Shown here in pieces: positions 25,135 through 34,192 of a DNA stretch of 64,000 bases. Position numbers and translations under genes: made by a program. Numbering within the stretch: the stretch's first letter is position 1; the number at the start of each line of letters is the position of its first letter. The notes below the pieces were generated by a model. The model ran no database searches. It saw only the letters and a list, made by a program, of their open reading frames with translations, and had not been told where the DNA came from. Source of the stretch: Chryseobacterium sp. Tr-659 (GTDB lineage: Bacteria; Bacteroidota; Bacteroidia; Flavobacteriales; Weeksellaceae); contig NZ_VWWP01000009.1 in NCBI RefSeq assembly GCF_011752975.1, positions 104,882 to 168,881 on the forward strand. Direction: 5' to 3'.

Positions 25135-26463
25135 ATGCAGTACATCGATAATATTATTTTCCTGATTTTATTAGTGGCCGGATTTGGACTTTTTGCCAAA
25201 AGCCTTCAAAAGATTTATAGAAATATCAGGTTAGGCCACGAAATTAATAGAAACGACAGAAAATCTGAGCGCTGGAATACCATGGCAAGAGTGGCTATGG
25301 GCCAGAGCAAGATGGTGAAACGTCCTGTTGCAGGTATTTTGCACGTTTTTGTTTATGTAGGTTTTGTTATTATCAATATAGAACTTATCGAAATTATTGT
25401 TGATGGACTATTCGGAACCCACCGTTTTCTGGCTTCAGTTTTCGGACATGGATTTTATAGCTTCTTTACTGCAACATTAGAAATCCTAGCTCTTCTTGTA
25501 GTGATTGGTGTTGTCGTATTCTTCATCAGAAGGAACTTTTATGGAGTTAAGAGATTAACTATGAAAGAACTTTTCGGATGGCCGAAACATGATGCTAACT
25601 GGATTCTGATTATAGAATTTGCCCTGATGATGGCTTTCTTTAAGATGAATGCCGCTGATTGGGTACTGCAACAAAGAGGTGTATTGCCGGAACTTGGAAG
25701 TTTCCCTATCAGTTCAACAGTTCTGGGACCTGTTTTCAGTAATTTCGGGGATGGATTCTTACACTTTACAGAAAAAGGAGCTTGGTGGTTCCACTTTGTA
25801 GGGATTCTGTTCTTCATGAACTATCTTTACTATTCAAAACATTTACACATCATTCTCGCATTTCCAAGTACATGGTATGCCAATCTTGATAAAAAAGGAA
25901 AATTCAATAATCTTGATTCTGTAACAAAAGAAATCAAATTGATGATGGATCCTAATGCTGATCCCTATGCTGCTCCGGCAGAAGGAGCTGAAGCTGATGT
26001 TCCGTCTAAATTTGGTGCAGAAGATATATTTGACCTGAACCAGGTACAATTGCTTAATGCTTATTCTTGTACGGAATGCGGACGTTGTACCTCCGTTTGC
26101 CCGGCGAATATTACTGGTAAAAAACTTTCTCCGAGACTTATTCTTATGAAAACAAGAGACAGGCTGGAAGAAGTAGGAAGAAATATTGATAAAAACGGAA
26201 AATTTGTTGACGACGGTAAAAAACTGTTGAACGATTATATTACCAAAGAAGAACTTTGGGCTTGTACTACATGTAATGCATGTACAGAAGCCTGTCCGGT
26301 ATTGCTTGATCCGCTTTCCATTATCTTTGAAATGAGAAGATTCCTGGTGATGGAACAGTCGGCGGCTCCACAAGAACTCAATCTGATGATGACGAATGTG
26401 GAAAATAATGCAGCTCCTTGGCAGTACAATCAGGCAGACCGCTTGAACTGGGCGAATGATTAA
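25135..26463 (+). CDS. Membrane iron-sulfur subunit with NarI-like cytochrome b part and two 4Fe-4S motifs
   Basis: A 442-residue protein. The N-terminal 270 residues have about five hydrophobic helices with several His (GILHVFVYVGFVIINIEL, FGHGFYSFF, HFTEKGAWWFHFVGILFF, YYSKHLHIIL) that could hold heme b. The C-terminal part has two ferredoxin motifs, CTECGRCTSVCP and CTTCNACTEACP. This architecture resembles HdrE/HdrD-like and DUF224 electron-transfer complexes that link soluble donors to menaquinone. The matching CCG subunit is encoded at 27086, after one intervening gene. The electron donor is unknown; acyl-CoA dehydrogenase/ETF is one guess. Confidence 0.88.
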   Translation: MQYIDNIIFLILLVAGFGLFAKSLQKIYRNIRLGHEINRNDRKSERWNTMARVAMGQSKMVKRPVAGILHVFVYVGFVIINIELIEIIVDGLFGTHRFLASVFGHGFYSFFTATLEILALLVVIGVVVFFIRRNFYGVKRLTMKELFGWPKHDANWILIIEFALMMAFFKMNAADWVLQQRGVLPELGSFPISSTVLGPVFSNFGDGFLHFTEKGAWWFHFVGILFFMNYLYYSKHLHIILAFPSTWYANLDKKGKFNNLDSVTKEIKLMMDPNADPYAAPAEGAEADVPSKFGAEDIFDLNQVQLLNAYSCTECGRCTSVCPANITGKKLSPRLILMKTRDRLEEVGRNIDKNGKFVDDGKKLLNDYITKEELWACTTCNACTEACPVLLDPLSIIFEMRRFLVMEQSAAPQELNLMMTNVENNAAPWQYNQADRLNWAND

Positions 26464-26472
26464 ACTCTGAGG

Positions 26473-27096
26473 ATGAAAAGGCTGATTTTCATATTTCTGT
26501 TTATCTGTTCCGGTTGTATGCTGGCTCAATCTGCTGACCAAAAGAAAATTCTCGAAGATTCACAGACGTTTATGTCGATGGTTCAAAAGAAAGATTATGA
26601 TGGGATGATGAACCTTACCTATCCGGCTATTTTTGAAAAAATAGACCGGGATATGATGATAAGAGGTTTCAAAATGCTGCTTGAGGAGAATGACTATTTT
26701 AAAATAGATGTTTTGGATCTTGATAAACAAAGATTAAAGGTCTCAGATATTTTCAATACGGATGAAAATATAAAATATGCGTTTGCTTCCTATCCCATGG
26801 AGATGAAGATGACTTTTAATTCAGAAGATCTGGATGAGAAAAAGAAGAAAGTCCTCATGAATGTGATGGAAATGCAGGGAGTACGTGCAAAATTTTTAGA
26901 CGATAATTCTGTTGAAGCCAACAAACTGATTATCGTCATTGCTCTTAATGATAAAAGTACAGGAAATACCTGGAAATATCTGAATTATTATGATGGTAAC
27001 AGAGCATATGCTTCTGTAGTTCCGGCAGAGGTAATGAAAAAGGCAAAGGAATACTATGCAAACTTATTAACTAAAGAAAAAGAAAATGCAAATTAA
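26473..27096 (+). CDS. Secreted protein of unknown function between two iron-sulfur subunits
   Basis: A 207-residue protein with a signal peptide (MKRLIFIFLFICSGCMLAQ; the Cys could alternatively be a weak lipobox). The mature part begins with an alpha-helical segment (ILEDSQTFMSMVQKKDYDGMM) and continues into mixed alpha/beta, a layout seen in NTF2-like domains, but I cannot assign a family. GAGG precedes the start. It lies 9 bp after the membrane iron-sulfur gene and overlaps the CCG gene by 11 bp, so all three are translated from one message. It may be a periplasmic accessory of the complex. Confidence 0.72.
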   Translation: MKRLIFIFLFICSGCMLAQSADQKKILEDSQTFMSMVQKKDYDGMMNLTYPAIFEKIDRDMMIRGFKMLLEENDYFKIDVLDLDKQRLKVSDIFNTDENIKYAFASYPMEMKMTFNSEDLDEKKKKVLMNVMEMQGVRAKFLDDNSVEANKLIIVIALNDKSTGNTWKYLNYYDGNRAYASVVPAEVMKKAKEYYANLLTKEKENAN

Positions 27097-27865
27097 AACA
27101 ATGGCAGAATATGCTGCCGAAGGAAAATCCCCGGAAGTTTTATTTTGGGTTGGATGTGCGGGAAGTTTTGATGACCGTGCTAAGAAAATTACAAAAGCAT
27201 TTTGCAAAATATTAAACAAAATAGGAGTTGAATTTGCAGTTCTTGGACAAGAAGAAAGCTGTACAGGAGATCCTGCAAAAAGAGCCGGAAACGAATTTGT
27301 TTTCCAGATGATGGCGCTTACAAATATTGAAGTTTTGAATGCATATGAAGTAAAGAAGATTGTGACAGCATGTCCGCATTGCTTCAATACACTTAAAAAC
27401 GAATATCCAAGCCTGGGTGGAAAGTATGATGTTGTTCACCATACTCAATTCCTTAAAACATTAATGGAGGAGGGCCGTCTTAAGATTGAAGGTGGTGCTT
27501 TCAAAGGAAAGAAAATCACTTTCCATGACCCATGCTATCTTGGACGTGCTAATGACGAATACGAAGCTCCAAGAGTATTGCTTGAGAAACTCGATGCTGA
27601 GCTTGTAGAAATGAAGCGTTGCAGAACCAATGGGCTTTGTTGTGGAGCAGGAGGTGCACAGATGTTTAAAGAGCCCGAAAAAGGGAATAAAGACATCAAT
27701 ATTGAAAGAACAGAAGAAGCCTTATCCTTTGAACCCAAAGTCATTGCTACCGGATGTCCTTTCTGTAACACAATGATGACAGATGGTGTAAAACACTTTA
27801 ACAAAAATACTGAAGTTGCGGTAAAAGATATTGTTGAACTTCTTGCTGAAGCAGAAGATTTATAA
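27086..27865 (+). CDS. CCG-domain (DUF224) iron-sulfur oxidoreductase subunit
   Basis: A 259-residue cytoplasmic protein with two cysteine-rich CCG repeats: the first LFWVGCAGSFDDRA, ESCTGDPAKRAGNE, ACPHCFNTLKNEY, and the second FHDPCYLGRAND, GLCCGAGGAQMF, TGCPFCNTMM. These motifs bind the unusual iron-sulfur clusters of HdrB, LutA and GlpC-like proteins. Together with the membrane subunit at 25135 it would form a quinone-linked oxidoreductase, with the HdrD-like architecture split over two genes. The first ATG is kept because homologues I recall carry residues before the TMAEYAAEGK segment. Confidence 0.9.
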   Translation: MQIKTMAEYAAEGKSPEVLFWVGCAGSFDDRAKKITKAFCKILNKIGVEFAVLGQEESCTGDPAKRAGNEFVFQMMALTNIEVLNAYEVKKIVTACPHCFNTLKNEYPSLGGKYDVVHHTQFLKTLMEEGRLKIEGGAFKGKKITFHDPCYLGRANDEYEAPRVLLEKLDAELVEMKRCRTNGLCCGAGGAQMFKEPEKGNKDINIERTEEALSFEPKVIATGCPFCNTMMTDGVKHFNKNTEVAVKDIVELLAEAEDL

Positions 27866-27876
27866 TAGATCTGCGT

Positions 27877-29013
27877 ATGAAATTAAAATGGAGGCTCTCC
27901 TTTTTATTGATACTATCACTACTTACCTTTCTTACATTCTGGAACTATAATCACAGAGTATATGATTGGGATATGCCGGGATATTTGGGATGTATGTATA
28001 CTTCAGAGTTTCCTGAGTCACCGGATAAAGTCAGGATTATTACTTACGAAGACATAAAAAAAGAAGCACCTGCAGAGCATTATGCTGACGTTATCGGCAT
28101 AAAGCCGTGGGATATACCCAGACAGTATTTTACTAAAAATACCCAGTCTTTTACAGAACAATTACCCTATTTTCAAATAAAAGTAGGGTATATTCTTGTT
28201 ATTACCCTTTTTTATAAACTTGGATTAACCGGACCCATGGCGGTTCTTTTTACCAGCCTTATCTCGTATTTTATTTCAGGATTACTTTTCTTTTATATTC
28301 TGAAACTTTTATTTCCGGAAAAGTACTGGCTTGCGGTGCTGTTAACAGCTGCTGCCATGCTTTTACCTCCTATGACCTATATGGCAAGGGTTTCAACCCC
28401 GGATATGTTTATTTTTCAGTTTATCCTGATCTTCATTATAGGGATCATCAGGAAATGGGATAAATGGGCCATGTTTGTGCTTCTTTTCGCAATCACTTTT
28501 ATACGCCCGGACTATATTACATTCACCCTGACTTATATTATGGCTGTTTTCTTCTTCCGTTATTTCAAAGAAAAGAAAATTGATTTTTCATTTGTAATTC
28601 AAGGGGGAGTACTTTTAGTGATGTATCTGGTTATTATTAAATTTTATAATTACCCAGGTTGGAAAGATGTTTTCTATGATACGTTTATAGACAGAAGGCC
28701 AATCATTTCCACCCATCCGGTAGATGTAAGCCTAAAAGCCTATTTAGAAATTATTTATATCAAGATTATCTATTTTAAAAAAGTGACGTTATCCGTTGCT
28801 ATTATGACTGCAGTTATATTTTGGAAATCAAAAGATGCTTGGGTAAGAATGATTTCGGTTCTTTTCCTTGTCAATGTTTATATCAAGTTCTTTTTCTTTC
28901 CGCAGTCAGCAGCATTGAGATTTTTCTTTCCATTTATTTTTCCGCTTTTCATTATGATGCTCTATGTATTGAGTAAAAAATACAATGATCTTAAACTCGG
29001 GAAAATTGCGTAA
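27877..29013 (+). CDS. Multi-pass membrane protein, possible GT-C glycosyltransferase
   Basis: A 378-residue protein with about nine hydrophobic helices. The first external loop contains YDWDMPGYLG, an acidic site in the position of the catalytic Asp in GT-C-fold transferases, and later helices carry YMARVSTPDMFIFQF and FIRPDYITFTL. No named family is recognised. It begins 11 bp after the CCG gene and precedes glycosyltransferase and flippase genes, so a role in surface-glycan assembly is plausible but not shown. Confidence 0.65.
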   Translation: MKLKWRLSFLLILSLLTFLTFWNYNHRVYDWDMPGYLGCMYTSEFPESPDKVRIITYEDIKKEAPAEHYADVIGIKPWDIPRQYFTKNTQSFTEQLPYFQIKVGYILVITLFYKLGLTGPMAVLFTSLISYFISGLLFFYILKLLFPEKYWLAVLLTAAAMLLPPMTYMARVSTPDMFIFQFILIFIIGIIRKWDKWAMFVLLFAITFIRPDYITFTLTYIMAVFFFRYFKEKKIDFSFVIQGGVLLVMYLVIIKFYNYPGWKDVFYDTFIDRRPIISTHPVDVSLKAYLEIIYIKIIYFKKVTLSVAIMTAVIFWKSKDAWVRMISVLFLVNVYIKFFFFPQSAALRFFFPFIFPLFIMMLYVLSKKYNDLKLGKIA

Positions 29014-29115
29014 TTTTACCTTTTGAATTGATAGGATATTTAATCGCCGAATTAACTGATCAATAAACAGATATAAAAGGTGGTTAGATAATTCCTTGTA
29101 AATAAATGTTTAGAT

Positions 29116-29604
29116 ATGAAAATCGAAGAATCAAATATTGTAGAAACCAACGACTACAGAGTTATTATATACCCGGCTTCAAGACCTTTCGAAACCAAAG
29201 AAGCAAAAGCAATTACTGAGAAGCTGTTTGATTTTCTGGCAACTTGGGCAGCACACGGAAAACCACTTTCTTCTTCTTTTAAAATCGAAAAGAACCAGTT
29301 CATCATAGTTTGTGTAGACGAGGAAAAAGAAATGGCTTCAGGATGCAGCATTGATGCTTTAGGGAAAATAATGAGAGAAATTGATGAAGAATATCAATTA
29401 GGACTTTTCGACAGAATGAAGGCAAGCTTTGTTGAAAACGGAGAAGTGAAAACGTTAAAATTAATAGATTTCAAAACAAAATTAAGAAACGGGGAACTCT
29501 CTGGAGATATCCAGGTTTTTGACTTTTCAAAAAATACCTACCTTGACTTTTTAAGCCACTTCCTGCTTCCTTTGGAGAAGAGCTGGGCGGCTTCTGTAAA
29601 ATAA
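29116..29604 (+). CDS. Conserved Bacteroidetes protein of unknown function (no ATPase motifs)
   Basis: A 162-residue soluble protein. Segments are YRVIIYPASRPFETKEAKAI, FLATWAAHGKPLSSSFKI, FIIVCVDEEKEMASGCSIDA and NTYLDFLSHFLLPLEKSW. Relatives in flavobacterial genomes are, as I recall, often labelled ABC transporter ATPase, but no Walker A, Walker B or signature motif exists here, so that label is unsupported. Cys-Ser in SGCSID and the many conserved charges suggest a small cytoplasmic enzyme or binding protein. Its own terminator follows. Confidence 0.75.
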   Translation: MKIEESNIVETNDYRVIIYPASRPFETKEAKAITEKLFDFLATWAAHGKPLSSSFKIEKNQFIIVCVDEEKEMASGCSIDALGKIMREIDEEYQLGLFDRMKASFVENGEVKTLKLIDFKTKLRNGELSGDIQVFDFSKNTYLDFLSHFLLPLEKSWAASVK

Positions 29605-29636
29605 TCGATCTAAGTAAATACAGCAGATCAAAGTAT

Positions 29637-29661
29637 AAAGTGGAAACGTGTTTTCCACTTT
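29637..29661 (+). terminator. Terminator before the glycosyltransferase gene
   Basis: A 10-bp stem (AAAGTGGAAA with TTTCCACTTT), 5-nt loop, T-rich tail. Confidence 0.85.
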
Positions 29662-29673
29662 TTTGTTTTAATG

Positions 29674-29681
29674 TATCTTTG
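29674..29681 (+). promoter_or_regulatory. Predicted -7 box of the glycosyltransferase/flippase unit
   Basis: TATCTTTG (exact TAnnTTTG) 21 bp before the ATG at 29703 and just after a terminator. Confidence 0.55.
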
Positions 29682-29702
29682 CAAAGACTCGAGTAAAGAC
29701 TG

Positions 29703-30836
29703 ATGCCTAAAGTACTTTTTTTAACGACTTCCCATAGCTATAATGATGACCGTATTTTTTATCATCAGGCGAAGGCTCTTAGAGATAATGGGTATGAAGT
29801 GAAAATATGTAGTTTATATACAGATTATAAAGGAACTATTGATGGTATTGAGATAGAATCTTATTCCGTTCTGGAAGAAAGTATAGAGCAGAAAATGGAG
29901 ACTTTCCGTAAAGTATGTGAATCTTTCCAACCCCATTGTATCATCTGCTCCGAACCTCTCGCAGTTGTGGCTTCAAAAAAGTTTGTTCAAGAGAAAAATA
30001 TCAGCTGTATTTATGATGTGACTGAGTGGTATCCCTCGATGTCAATGCTGGAAAAGTACAGCTTCCCAGCCAGAGCATTTCAAGCATTTAAATTTTTCTT
30101 AATACAGCTGTATGCAGGGTTTTTAAGTACGCATTTCATTTTCGGAGAAACTACCAAGAAATTTCCTTTAGCGTATTTTTTTTGGTTTAAAAAACAGATG
30201 ATTCTTCCATACTATCCGGATTCTGCCTACATCAAAGAAAGCATCAGAGAACTTAAACCCAACACAATTACCCTTTGTTATACCGGTCAGATTTCTAAAG
30301 ATAAAGGGATCGGAAATTTTTTTAAAGCAATTAATAAGCTTCGTGAAAAAGAACCGGAAATGGATATCAGAATTCTGATTATCGGATCAACAGTACAGGA
30401 AAGCGATGCATTGTATTTTTCAGCTTTACTGGAAAAGTATTCTTTTAAAAATATTGAGGTCAGGAAACCGACAAGTTTTGAGCATTTTACAGAAGCATTT
30501 GCTGATGCTGATCTATGTTTTGATCTCAGAGAAACCCATTTTGAAAACAATCATTCACTGCCGATAAAGCTTTTTTACTTTATGGGAGCCGGTAAGCCGG
30601 TAATGTATTCAGATTTAAAAGGGATAAGAAAACATATGGGAGAGCTCTCGTTTGGATATCTGGTTAATCCGCAGGATGCCGAATCCATTGCTGAAATGAT
30701 CATCCGTTATGCCAGGAATCCGGCGCAATATCATTCCCATGCTTTGAATGCAAGGAAGGAATTTAAAGAAAAATATAATTGGGGAACAATAAAAAACGCT
30801 TTTATCGATTTTGTAAAAAGATCTATTGACAAATAA
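29703..30836 (+). CDS. GT-B glycosyltransferase (group 1)
   Basis: A 377-residue enzyme. The N-terminal acceptor half opens with KVLFLTTSHSYNDDRIFYHQAKALRDNGYEV-type residues, and the donor half has LCYTGQISKDKGIGNFFKAI, ILIIGSTV, and the nucleotide-sugar segment ENNHSLPIKLFYFMGAGKPV (the EX7E-like site, slightly diverged), then VNPQDAESIAEMI. It should add a sugar to a lipid-linked glycan at the cytoplasmic membrane. Donor and acceptor cannot be read. It is 5 bp before a flippase gene, forming a small glycan unit. Confidence 0.88.
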   Translation: MPKVLFLTTSHSYNDDRIFYHQAKALRDNGYEVKICSLYTDYKGTIDGIEIESYSVLEESIEQKMETFRKVCESFQPHCIICSEPLAVVASKKFVQEKNISCIYDVTEWYPSMSMLEKYSFPARAFQAFKFFLIQLYAGFLSTHFIFGETTKKFPLAYFFWFKKQMILPYYPDSAYIKESIRELKPNTITLCYTGQISKDKGIGNFFKAINKLREKEPEMDIRILIIGSTVQESDALYFSALLEKYSFKNIEVRKPTSFEHFTEAFADADLCFDLRETHFENNHSLPIKLFYFMGAGKPVMYSDLKGIRKHMGELSFGYLVNPQDAESIAEMIIRYARNPAQYHSHALNARKEFKEKYNWGTIKNAFIDFVKRSIDK

Positions 30837-30841
30837 CCATC

Positions 30842-32095
30842 ATGCAGCTTACTATTATAAAAACTTTTGTCTCACGTTTTCTTATTCTGATCCTCAGTTT
30901 CGGGCTGGTGATCTATTCCACCAACATGTGGGGAAGCGAAGGAAAAGGAACTATTTCTATAGTAATTGCCAATGCCGCCGCGGTAAGCTTCTTCAGCAGT
31001 ATTTTTTCCGGTAGCAGTACCTCATATTTCGCTTCAAGGTTTAAAATAGAAAAGGTGTTGCTTTATGCCTATTTGTGGTCTGTGTTTATCGGGCTTTTAG
31101 TTCCGTTCTTATTCAGTTTTACCTCTATTCAGGGTGAATATCTTTTATATCTTATCGGGATTTCTGTTTTTTCCTCACTGTTATCCACCAATATCAGCTT
31201 ATTTATCGGAACACAGAATATCCGTAAATTTAACATTTATACCGTTTTACAGCAGTTTGTACATATTATCTTTATAGGAGTTTTGGTGTATGGTTTTGGT
31301 AAAAAAGAGGTTTCAGTATATTTTCAGGCCCAGATTGGCTGTCTGATGCTTTTATCCCTTACCAGTTTTCTTCAGATCATCAGAAAATGCAATATCTCGG
31401 AAATTTCATTCTCTAAAGAAGTTGCGAGAAATATGTTTGAATATGGATGGAAGACCCAGCTGAGCGCTTTTGTACAATTTCTGAATTACAGACTTTCATT
31501 TTATTTTCTGGAATATTTTGAAGGCATTGCCAGCGTAGGTATTTTTTCAATCGGGGTTACTTTTTCAGAGGCTATCTGGACAATTACCCGAAGTATTGCT
31601 GTGGTGCTGTATTCTGATGTAGTCAACAGCAAAAGCAGTGAAGAATCTATACTTAAGACCAAAGAGTCTCTCAAACTGACTTTTATTTTAATGATAGGAT
31701 TTGTGCTAGGTATCATCATAATCCCATCGCAGGTCTATGAAATGATCTTCGGAAAAGAATTCAGTGACACAAAAGAAATTATGCTTCTTTTATCGCCGGG
31801 AATTTTTGCCATAGCCGTTAGTGATATGGTGGGACATTATTTTTCAGGAATCAGGGAGCTTAGAATCCTGAATGTTAAGTCAATTTTAGGATTGGTGGTT
31901 ACAGTAGCTTTTTCTTGCATTGCCATACCAAAATGGGGAATTCTGGGAGCCTGCCTGGCAACAACATCCTCTTATTTAGTTTCAGCGGGTCTGCTTTTCC
32001 GTAAATTCTATAGAACCACACCATTCACTTGGAAAGATTATATGGTATCTAAAGAAGAAATAATAATTTTAAAACAAAAGTTTTTTAAAAAGTAG
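30842..32095 (+). CDS. Polysaccharide flippase (Wzx-like, MOP superfamily)
   Basis: A 417-residue protein with about twelve membrane segments, opening with IIKTFVSRFLILILSFGLVIYSTNMWGSEGKG, the usual start of Wzx/MATE-like flippases. It would move a lipid-linked oligosaccharide across the inner membrane. It follows the GT-B enzyme at 5 bp and precedes asnB. No Wzy-type polymerase is adjacent, so the glycan cluster is incomplete or spread over the genome. Confidence 0.88.
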   Translation: MQLTIIKTFVSRFLILILSFGLVIYSTNMWGSEGKGTISIVIANAAAVSFFSSIFSGSSTSYFASRFKIEKVLLYAYLWSVFIGLLVPFLFSFTSIQGEYLLYLIGISVFSSLLSTNISLFIGTQNIRKFNIYTVLQQFVHIIFIGVLVYGFGKKEVSVYFQAQIGCLMLLSLTSFLQIIRKCNISEISFSKEVARNMFEYGWKTQLSAFVQFLNYRLSFYFLEYFEGIASVGIFSIGVTFSEAIWTITRSIAVVLYSDVVNSKSSEESILKTKESLKLTFILMIGFVLGIIIIPSQVYEMIFGKEFSDTKEIMLLLSPGIFAIAVSDMVGHYFSGIRELRILNVKSILGLVVTVAFSCIAIPKWGILGACLATTSSYLVSAGLLFRKFYRTTPFTWKDYMVSKEEIIILKQKFFKK

Positions 32096-32201
32096 ATTCC
32101 CACCAAAAACGGCTAGAGCAATAACAATTTTTTATCTGTAAAATCTGTAAAATCTGCGAAAGTTTTTTTTTATGGTATTTCAATCAAAATTAAAAGATCA
32201 A

Positions 32202-32234
32202 TTGCTGTTAAATAATGTCATTTCCCTATTTTTA
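32202..32234 (+). promoter_or_regulatory. Predicted asnB promoter
   Basis: TTG (32202-32204), 22 bp, TATTTTTA (32227-32234; one base from TAnnTTTG), 21 bp before the ATG. Confidence 0.4.
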
Positions 32235-32255
32235 CAAATCAATTAAGTCTTTATT

Positions 32256-34154
32256 ATGTGCGGAATCAACGGTTATTATTCATTTCACAAAAATATTTCT
32301 TCTACAAATATTCTGGAGATGAATCAGGCCATCAAACATCGTGGTCCGGATGATGAAGGATTCTGGCTTTTTGATCATGATAAAGGAAGTTCATTTTCCG
32401 GAAATGATTCCACTCAAAAAATAAAAGCACAATTTCCCATTTTAAAAGATGGAAACTCAAATATTGCGCTGGGTTTCCGCAGGCTGTCTATTGTTGATTT
32501 ATCTGAAAAGGGACATCAGCCGATGCTTTCAGATGATGAGCAGATTATAATTACTTTTAATGGAGAAATTTATAATTTCAGAAAACTCAAAGCAGAACTC
32601 GAAACATTAGGGTATTCCTTTGTAAGTAATTCCGATACCGAAGTCATTCTTAAAGCCTATCAGGAATGGGGAACTTCAACATTTGAAAAGCTGGATGGGA
32701 TGTTTGCGATGTGCATTGTTGACCTTTCTCAGGGAGAAATTATTCTCGCCAGAGACAGAGTAGGCATGAAGCCCTTATTTTATCATCAAGGTGAAGAAGG
32801 TCTGGTATGGGCATCTGAAATAAAAGCATTATTGAAACATGAGTTTGTAAAACCTGAAATCAACTGGAATGGAGTGTATACCAATTTCCTTTTTCAGACT
32901 ACTTTGGCTCCGCAAACTTGTTTTCAACAAATATTTTCCTTGGAACCGGCCTCCTTTATGGTGGTTGACCTAAAAGAACAGGAGATTATTAAAAAGAAAT
33001 TCTGGAATTTATCTTTACAGCAAAAAGAAAGCGTTTCTGAAGAGGAAGCCGTAAAAAAAATTGATGATCTGCTTTCCCAAAGTATTTCCGAACAATTATA
33101 TGCAGATGTACCGGTAGCGGTAATGATGAGCGGAGGTATTGATTCTACGTTAATTGCTTCAAAATCAAAATGTTTTAATGATGAGATCAATACGTATACG
33201 ATCTCTTATCCGTTTTCTGAAGAAGAAGTGAAAAATGCTTCTTTGGCAGCCAGATATTTTGGAGTTTCTCATCAGGTTAAAGAAATAAGTGATGATGAAG
33301 CGCTGGAGAACCTTAAAGAAAATATTCAGCATTTTGAAGAACCATACAGCAGCTTTGAAGTGCTGATCAGTGCGGCAAAGTATGCAAATGATAATGCGTG
33401 TAAAGTTGTATTGAGCGGAAACGGAGCCGATGAGCTTTTCGGCGGCTATTCTCATACGCTTAAATTGAAGAAGTGGCTTCTGATGAGAAATTTTAATTTT
33501 ATAAAACCTTTTATTTTTACGAAAGATAAACTTTCACAAAGAGTAAAAAACTACTTTTCTCAGAATGATATGTTCGATTTTTTCCGTCAAAGCCAGATGA
33601 GCATGATGCCAATGGAAGCGAAAGATCTTATAAAGCCTGAAATTTTTAATACAATCAATTCTAATCTTTCAAGGTATCATAGTTCCGAAAAAATGAGCTA
33701 TTCCGGGTATTTTGAATATGATATGAAGTATTCTTTGGCCTCACATCATGTTTTCCGGGACGATTTAAGTGCGATGAAATATGGGGTGGAATTCAGATAT
33801 CCATATTTAAGCAACCAATTGATAGATTATGTCGCCTCATTACCGGAATATATCAGGTTTAATGGAAAACAGAATAAACCATTATTACGTAAAACGGCAG
33901 AAAAATATCTTCCTTCTGAGGTTTTAAATATGCCGAAAAAAGGATTCTCATTCCCGGTACACTATTTTATTAAAAATGAAAAAAAAGTAAGGGATTTCAT
34001 TGTTGAAAACCTTGAGAATTTAAAAAAGAGAAATTTTTTCAACGCAGATATTATTGATGAATGGTGGAATCATCAGGAACACGAATACGACTGGGTAAAA
34101 ATCTGGCAGCTGGTGACTTTTGAACTTTGGTATCAAAAATATTTTGAGAAATAA
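32256..34154 (+). CDS. asnB: Glutamine-hydrolysing asparagine synthase (AsnB family)
   Basis: A 632-residue enzyme. The N-terminal glutaminase begins at the catalytic Cys2 (MCGINGYYSF) with KHRGPDDEG and FRRLSIVDLS. The synthetase domain has the PP-loop VMMSGGIDSTL, then VVLSGNGADELFGGYSHT and HHVFRDDLSAMKYGVEFRYPYL. It converts Asp, glutamine and ATP to Asn. Homologues in O-antigen loci amidate sugar acids instead, and the position just after a glycosyltransferase and flippase leaves that open. The length (632) is in the range of the Bacteroidetes and O-antigen type. Confidence 0.9.
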   Translation: MCGINGYYSFHKNISSTNILEMNQAIKHRGPDDEGFWLFDHDKGSSFSGNDSTQKIKAQFPILKDGNSNIALGFRRLSIVDLSEKGHQPMLSDDEQIIITFNGEIYNFRKLKAELETLGYSFVSNSDTEVILKAYQEWGTSTFEKLDGMFAMCIVDLSQGEIILARDRVGMKPLFYHQGEEGLVWASEIKALLKHEFVKPEINWNGVYTNFLFQTTLAPQTCFQQIFSLEPASFMVVDLKEQEIIKKKFWNLSLQQKESVSEEEAVKKIDDLLSQSISEQLYADVPVAVMMSGGIDSTLIASKSKCFNDEINTYTISYPFSEEEVKNASLAARYFGVSHQVKEISDDEALENLKENIQHFEEPYSSFEVLISAAKYANDNACKVVLSGNGADELFGGYSHTLKLKKWLLMRNFNFIKPFIFTKDKLSQRVKNYFSQNDMFDFFRQSQMSMMPMEAKDLIKPEIFNTINSNLSRYHSSEKMSYSGYFEYDMKYSLASHHVFRDDLSAMKYGVEFRYPYLSNQLIDYVASLPEYIRFNGKQNKPLLRKTAEKYLPSEVLNMPKKGFSFPVHYFIKNEKKVRDFIVENLENLKKRNFFNADIIDEWWNHQEHEYDWVKIWQLVTFELWYQKYFEK

Positions 34155-34179
34155 ACAGGCAGCCTAAAGATTAAAATTT

Positions 34180-34187
34180 TACCTTTG
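34180..34187 (+). promoter_or_regulatory. Predicted -7 box of the lipoprotein gene at 34.2 kb
   Basis: TACCTTTG (exact TAnnTTTG) ends 5 bases before the first ATG (34193), implying a leaderless or nearly leaderless transcript. Confidence 0.5.
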
Positions 34188-34192
34188 TAGCT

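Noticed and set aside
25843..26541. 232-codon open frame on the minus strand
   Set aside because: It is antisense to the membrane iron-sulfur gene, has no promoter box, and its sequence is rich in Phe/Ile/Ser as expected from reverse-reading coding DNA.
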